Both the position numbers and the translations under genes were made by a program. From JBDIAR01 sp039812545 (GTDB lineage: Bacteria > Actinomycetota > Actinomycetes > Actinomycetales > Dermatophilaceae), in contig JBDIAR010000063.1 of NCBI GenBank assembly GCA_039812545.1, positions 1 through 17,398 of the forward strand: a DNA stretch of 17,398 bases, in the 5' to 3' direction. Under the pieces are notes generated by a model. It saw only the letters and a list, made by a program, of their open reading frames with translations. It ran no database searches and was not told the origin of the DNA. Below, piece after piece: positions 15,026-17,398 of the stretch; position 1 is the stretch's first letter; every line of letters starts with the position of its first letter.

Positions 15026-15059
15026 GCGGGACAGCGTATTCGAGCCGTAACATCAAGGC
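15026..15059. promoter_or_regulatory. 34-bp divergent promoter region truA / pxpA
   Basis: The two start codons are only 34 bp apart. On the plus strand TAACAT (15048-15053) lies six bases before the pxpA ATG. On the minus strand TACGCT (15038-15033) lies seven bases before the truA ATG. Both fit -10 boxes of leaderless promoters, and each promoter's -35 region would lie on or beyond the other's start. There is no proper ribosome binding site for either gene (only AAGG one base from the pxpA ATG). Confidence 0.4.
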
Positions 15060-15821
15060 ATGCACGTGGACATCAATGCCGATACGGGCGAGTCCTACGG
15101 ACGGTGGGGGCTCGGCGACGACGAACGCCTGCTGGACATCGTCACCTCGGCGAATATCGCGTGCGGATTCCATGCCGGCGATCCGGCCACACTGGTGCGG
15201 ACCTGCCGAGCCGCGATCCGTCGCGGGGTCGCCGTCGGCGCCCAGGTCGCGTATCACGACCTGGTCGGATTCGGTCGTCGGTTCATCGATGTCTCGCCGC
15301 GGGATCTGTACGCCGACGTGCTCTATCAAATCGGGGCGTTGTCCGGGATCGCCCGGACCTGCGGGGGCCGGATCAGCTACGTCAAGCCGCACGGGGCGCT
15401 TTACAACGCCGTCGTCGTCGACACCGCGCAGGCGCAGGCCATCGTCGACGCGGTGGTCGACTACCCCGAGGATCTCGCGGTGCTCGGGCTGCCCGGCTCG
15501 GAGTTCCTCCGGCTCGCCGCCCGGGCCGGACTGCGCGTCGTCACCGAGGCATTCGCCGACCGCGCCTACACGACGGACGGGCAGCTCGTGCCGCGGCGGG
15601 AGCCGGGAGCCGTCATCCACGACCCTCCCGAGGTCGTCCGCCGGGTCGTCCGCCTCGTGACCACCGGCTTCCTGGAGGCCGCGGACGGCAGCGACGTCGA
15701 GGTGAGGGCCGACTCCGTATGCCTGCACGGCGACACCCCGGGTGCCGTAGAGCTGGCGGCGGCGGTGCGAACAGCGTTGCAGGACAAGGGCGTCACGGTG
15801 GCGCCGTTCATCTCGCCGTGA
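15060..15821 (+). CDS. pxpA: 5-oxoprolinase subunit PxpA (LamB/YcsF family)
   Basis: Subunit of the prokaryotic ATP-dependent 5-oxoprolinase, which opens 5-oxoproline (pyroglutamate) to glutamate, disposing of a damage product of glutamine and glutamate. The 253-residue protein has the N-terminal DINADTGESYG (4-14), NIACGFHAGDP (32-42), VGAQVAYHDLVGFGRR, YVKPHGALYN, EAFADRAYTTDGQLVPR and the C-terminal VCLHGDTPGAVELA, all characteristic. ATG at 15060 gives the normal N-terminus. It is the first gene of pxpABC, with 40 bp before pxpB. Confidence 0.95.
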   Translation: MHVDINADTGESYGRWGLGDDERLLDIVTSANIACGFHAGDPATLVRTCRAAIRRGVAVGAQVAYHDLVGFGRRFIDVSPRDLYADVLYQIGALSGIARTCGGRISYVKPHGALYNAVVVDTAQAQAIVDAVVDYPEDLAVLGLPGSEFLRLAARAGLRVVTEAFADRAYTTDGQLVPRREPGAVIHDPPEVVRRVVRLVTTGFLEAADGSDVEVRADSVCLHGDTPGAVELAAAVRTALQDKGVTVAPFISP

Positions 15822-15861
15822 ACGGTCACCGGTTCGGACACCCCGGGCGACGAGTCGGCTG

Positions 15862-16497
15862 ATGCGACTCCTGCCGTGCGGACGCGCCGCGATTCTCATC
15901 GAGTTCGACGATCGCCACGCCCGCCGCCGGCTGGCCACGGCCCTCTCCGAACGCGCCTGGGACGAGGTGGCCGATGTCGTTCCCGCCGATCTCACCGTCC
16001 TCGTGCGTGCAGCGCCGGGGACGGCGTTGACCGACCTGGCGCGGCGAATCCGTGACCTGCTCAGCGAGTGCGCCGGCGATCGCAAGGCGACATCGGCCGA
16101 TCACCGAGCCGCTCCGCGCATCCACGAGGTGCCCGTCCGCTACGACGGGCCCGATCTGGCGTTCGTCTCCGAGCACCTGCGGATCACCGTCCCGGAACTG
16201 GTCGCACGGCATACGGGACAGGATTGGACCGTCGAATTCGCCGGTTTCACACCGGGATTCGCCTACCTGATCGGCGCGACAGGTGGCCTGCAGGTGCCCC
16301 GGCGGGCTTCTCCGCGAACCGTCGTGCCCGCGGGGGCCGTGGCCCTGGCGGGCGAATACTCCGGGATCTACCCCAGCGAATCCCCCGGCGGCTGGCACGT
16401 GATCGGTCACACCGAGGTGCGCCCATGGAGTGTGAACCGCGGCGAACCGGCGCTGTTCGCACCCGCCGATGTCGTTCGCTTCGTGATCGCCCGATGA
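15862..16497 (+). CDS. pxpB: 5-oxoprolinase subunit PxpB (KipI-like)
   Basis: Subunit B of 5-oxoprolinase, 211 residues, the normal length of the family (KipI in Bacillus was first known as an inhibitor of kinase KinA). The conserved C-terminal half is easily recognised: FAGFTPGFAYLIG, VPRRASPRTVVPAGAVALAG, YSGIYPSESPGGWHVIGHT, then NRGEPALFAPADVVRF. The N-terminus MRLLPCGRAAILIEFDD matches the family start. No strong ribosome binding site precedes the ATG. The TGA stop overlaps the pxpC start. Confidence 0.93.
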   Translation: MRLLPCGRAAILIEFDDRHARRRLATALSERAWDEVADVVPADLTVLVRAAPGTALTDLARRIRDLLSECAGDRKATSADHRAAPRIHEVPVRYDGPDLAFVSEHLRITVPELVARHTGQDWTVEFAGFTPGFAYLIGATGGLQVPRRASPRTVVPAGAVALAGEYSGIYPSESPGGWHVIGHTEVRPWSVNRGEPALFAPADVVRFVIAR

Positions 16498-17390
16498 TGA
16501 CCACGTCGATGACGCTGACCGTTCACCGGGGCGGGCTGGCCACGACGGTTCAGGACCTGGGACGTCCCGGCTTCGGCCGCTACGGCGTCCCCCCGTCCGG
16601 AGCGGCTGACCGCGGGGCGCTGCGTCGGTCCAATCGGCTTGTGGGCAATGACAGCCGCGCCGCCGGCCTGGAGACGCTGCTCGGCGGGCTGGAGTTCTCC
16701 CTCGACGGCCCCGCCGTGGTCGCCGTCACCGGCGCCGCCGGTGTCATCCTCATCGACGGAGACAGCCACCCGGCGAACACCGCGCTGGCGGTCCCCGCCC
16801 ATGCTCGGGTCTGCCTGGGTATGCCGAGCGCCGGCTTGCGCGGGTACGTCGCCATCCGCGGCGGCCTGGCCGGACCCACGCTCTACGGTTCGCGTAGCGC
16901 GGCACCGTCCCTCGGCCTGGGGACGGCGCTGGTCGACGGCGACACACTGACCGTCGGGCGAGCCGGGACGGGGGCGGTCGAACTGGGCGAAGCACCACCG
17001 CCGTTGCCCGATGGGACGACCCCGGTGCGACTGTCGGCCCTCTTCGGGCCGCGCGACGACTGGTTCCCCGCCGAGGCGGTCGACCTCTTCGTCGGGCAGA
17101 CGTGGCGCGTGTCGCCGGACACCGACCGCGTCGGGGTGCGACTGCTCGGCGCGCCATTGGGGCGCCGCGGGGGCGAACTCCCCAGCGAGCCCGTGATCCG
17201 CGGTTCGGTGCAGGTGCCGCCCTCGGGAGAACCGATCATCTTCCTCGCCGATCACCCGGTGACCGGCGGCTACCCGGTGATCGCCGTGGTGGACGACCCG
17301 GACACGGACGTGCTGGCCCAGTGCCGGCCGGGCCAACCGCTACGGTTCGTCGCCCGACGCGCCACCTGGCATACCCCGCTCGCCGATTGA
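16494..17390 (+). CDS. pxpC: 5-oxoprolinase subunit PxpC (biotin-dependent carboxyltransferase-like)
   Basis: Subunit C of 5-oxoprolinase, 298 residues and complete. Recognisable motifs are TTVQDLGRPGFGRYGVPPSGAAD near the N-terminus, NRLVGNDSRAAGLETLLGG, RGYVAIRGGLAGPTLYGSRS, GPRDDWFPAEAV and the C-terminal LADHPVTGGYPVIAVVDDPDTDVLAQCRPGQPLRF. Candidate starts are adjacent ATGs at 16494 and 16497; the first gives an ATGA overlap with pxpB and is preferred. Much longer in-frame readings upstream are pxpB in another frame and are discarded. Eight bases follow the stop, so what comes after is unknown. Confidence 0.93.
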   Translation: MMTTSMTLTVHRGGLATTVQDLGRPGFGRYGVPPSGAADRGALRRSNRLVGNDSRAAGLETLLGGLEFSLDGPAVVAVTGAAGVILIDGDSHPANTALAVPAHARVCLGMPSAGLRGYVAIRGGLAGPTLYGSRSAAPSLGLGTALVDGDTLTVGRAGTGAVELGEAPPPLPDGTTPVRLSALFGPRDDWFPAEAVDLFVGQTWRVSPDTDRVGVRLLGAPLGRRGGELPSEPVIRGSVQVPPSGEPIIFLADHPVTGGYPVIAVVDDPDTDVLAQCRPGQPLRFVARRATWHTPLAD

Positions 17391-17398
17391 AGCGACGA

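Larger units (their letters stand above)
51..17374. repeat. dispersed heptamer GGCATAC / GTATGCC, 24 copies
   Basis: GTATGCC on the plus strand starts at 51, 1562, 2747, 4112, 5979, 7535, 8814, 9750, 11555, 12568, 13204, 15717 and 16819. GGCATAC starts at 855, 1770, 3976, 5442, 6677, 7138, 11458, 12637, 14773, 16208 and 17368. Every one of the 14 genes has at least one; only the copy at 51 is outside a gene. With about one-third A+T, roughly two copies are expected by chance. Bases outside the seven show no consensus. Confidence 0.85.

Noticed and set aside
51..17374. Codon bias or repeated dipeptides as the cause of the heptamer excess
   Set aside because: The copies fall in all six frame/orientation combinations and encode different residues, often through rare codons.

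Overview
The window is a gene-dense stretch of high-GC DNA (roughly two-thirds G+C by eye) carrying 14 protein genes, all apparently intact. G/C-ending codons, GTG and TTG starts, several genes without a clear ribosome binding site, a LacI-family regulator and a CUT2-type rhamnose ABC transporter all point to a chromosomal segment of an actinomycete. The exact taxon cannot be read from the sequence. There are no transposases, integrases, phage genes, CRISPR arrays or RNA genes.

Layout. Left end, minus strand: a 20-bp tandem repeat cut by the window edge, alanine racemase (alr), a 217-bp gap with two near-identical dyads, and an ABC-F ATPase with its own promoter. Centre: an L-rhamnose locus built around a 404-bp divergent control region (7775-8178). 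To the left run rhaI (isomerase), a fused rhamnulose-1-phosphate aldolase/short-chain dehydrogenase, and rhaB (kinase). To the right run rhaS (binding lipoprotein), rhaT (double ATPase), rhaP and rhaQ (permeases). A convergent LacI-family gene closes the locus, followed on the same strand by truA. Right end, plus strand: pxpA-pxpB-pxpC, the three-subunit 5-oxoprolinase.

How it works together. RhaSTPQ imports L-rhamnose. RhaI converts it to L-rhamnulose, RhaB makes rhamnulose-1-phosphate, and the fusion enzyme splits this to dihydroxyacetone phosphate and L-lactaldehyde, which its SDR domain can oxidise to L-lactate. Three copies of a LacI-type half-site (TGAAACG with a conserved flank) lie before rhaI, before rhaS and before the lacI gene. 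This supports a local, autoregulated rhamnose regulon.

Most notable observation. The non-palindromic heptamer GGCATAC/GTATGCC occurs 24 times, against about two expected from base composition. It occurs in all 14 genes, in every one of the six possible frame/orientation combinations, often at the cost of rare codons. That is the pattern of a DNA-level signal (uptake sequence, modification site, chromosome-organising site or directed repair bias) rather than of protein or codon selection.
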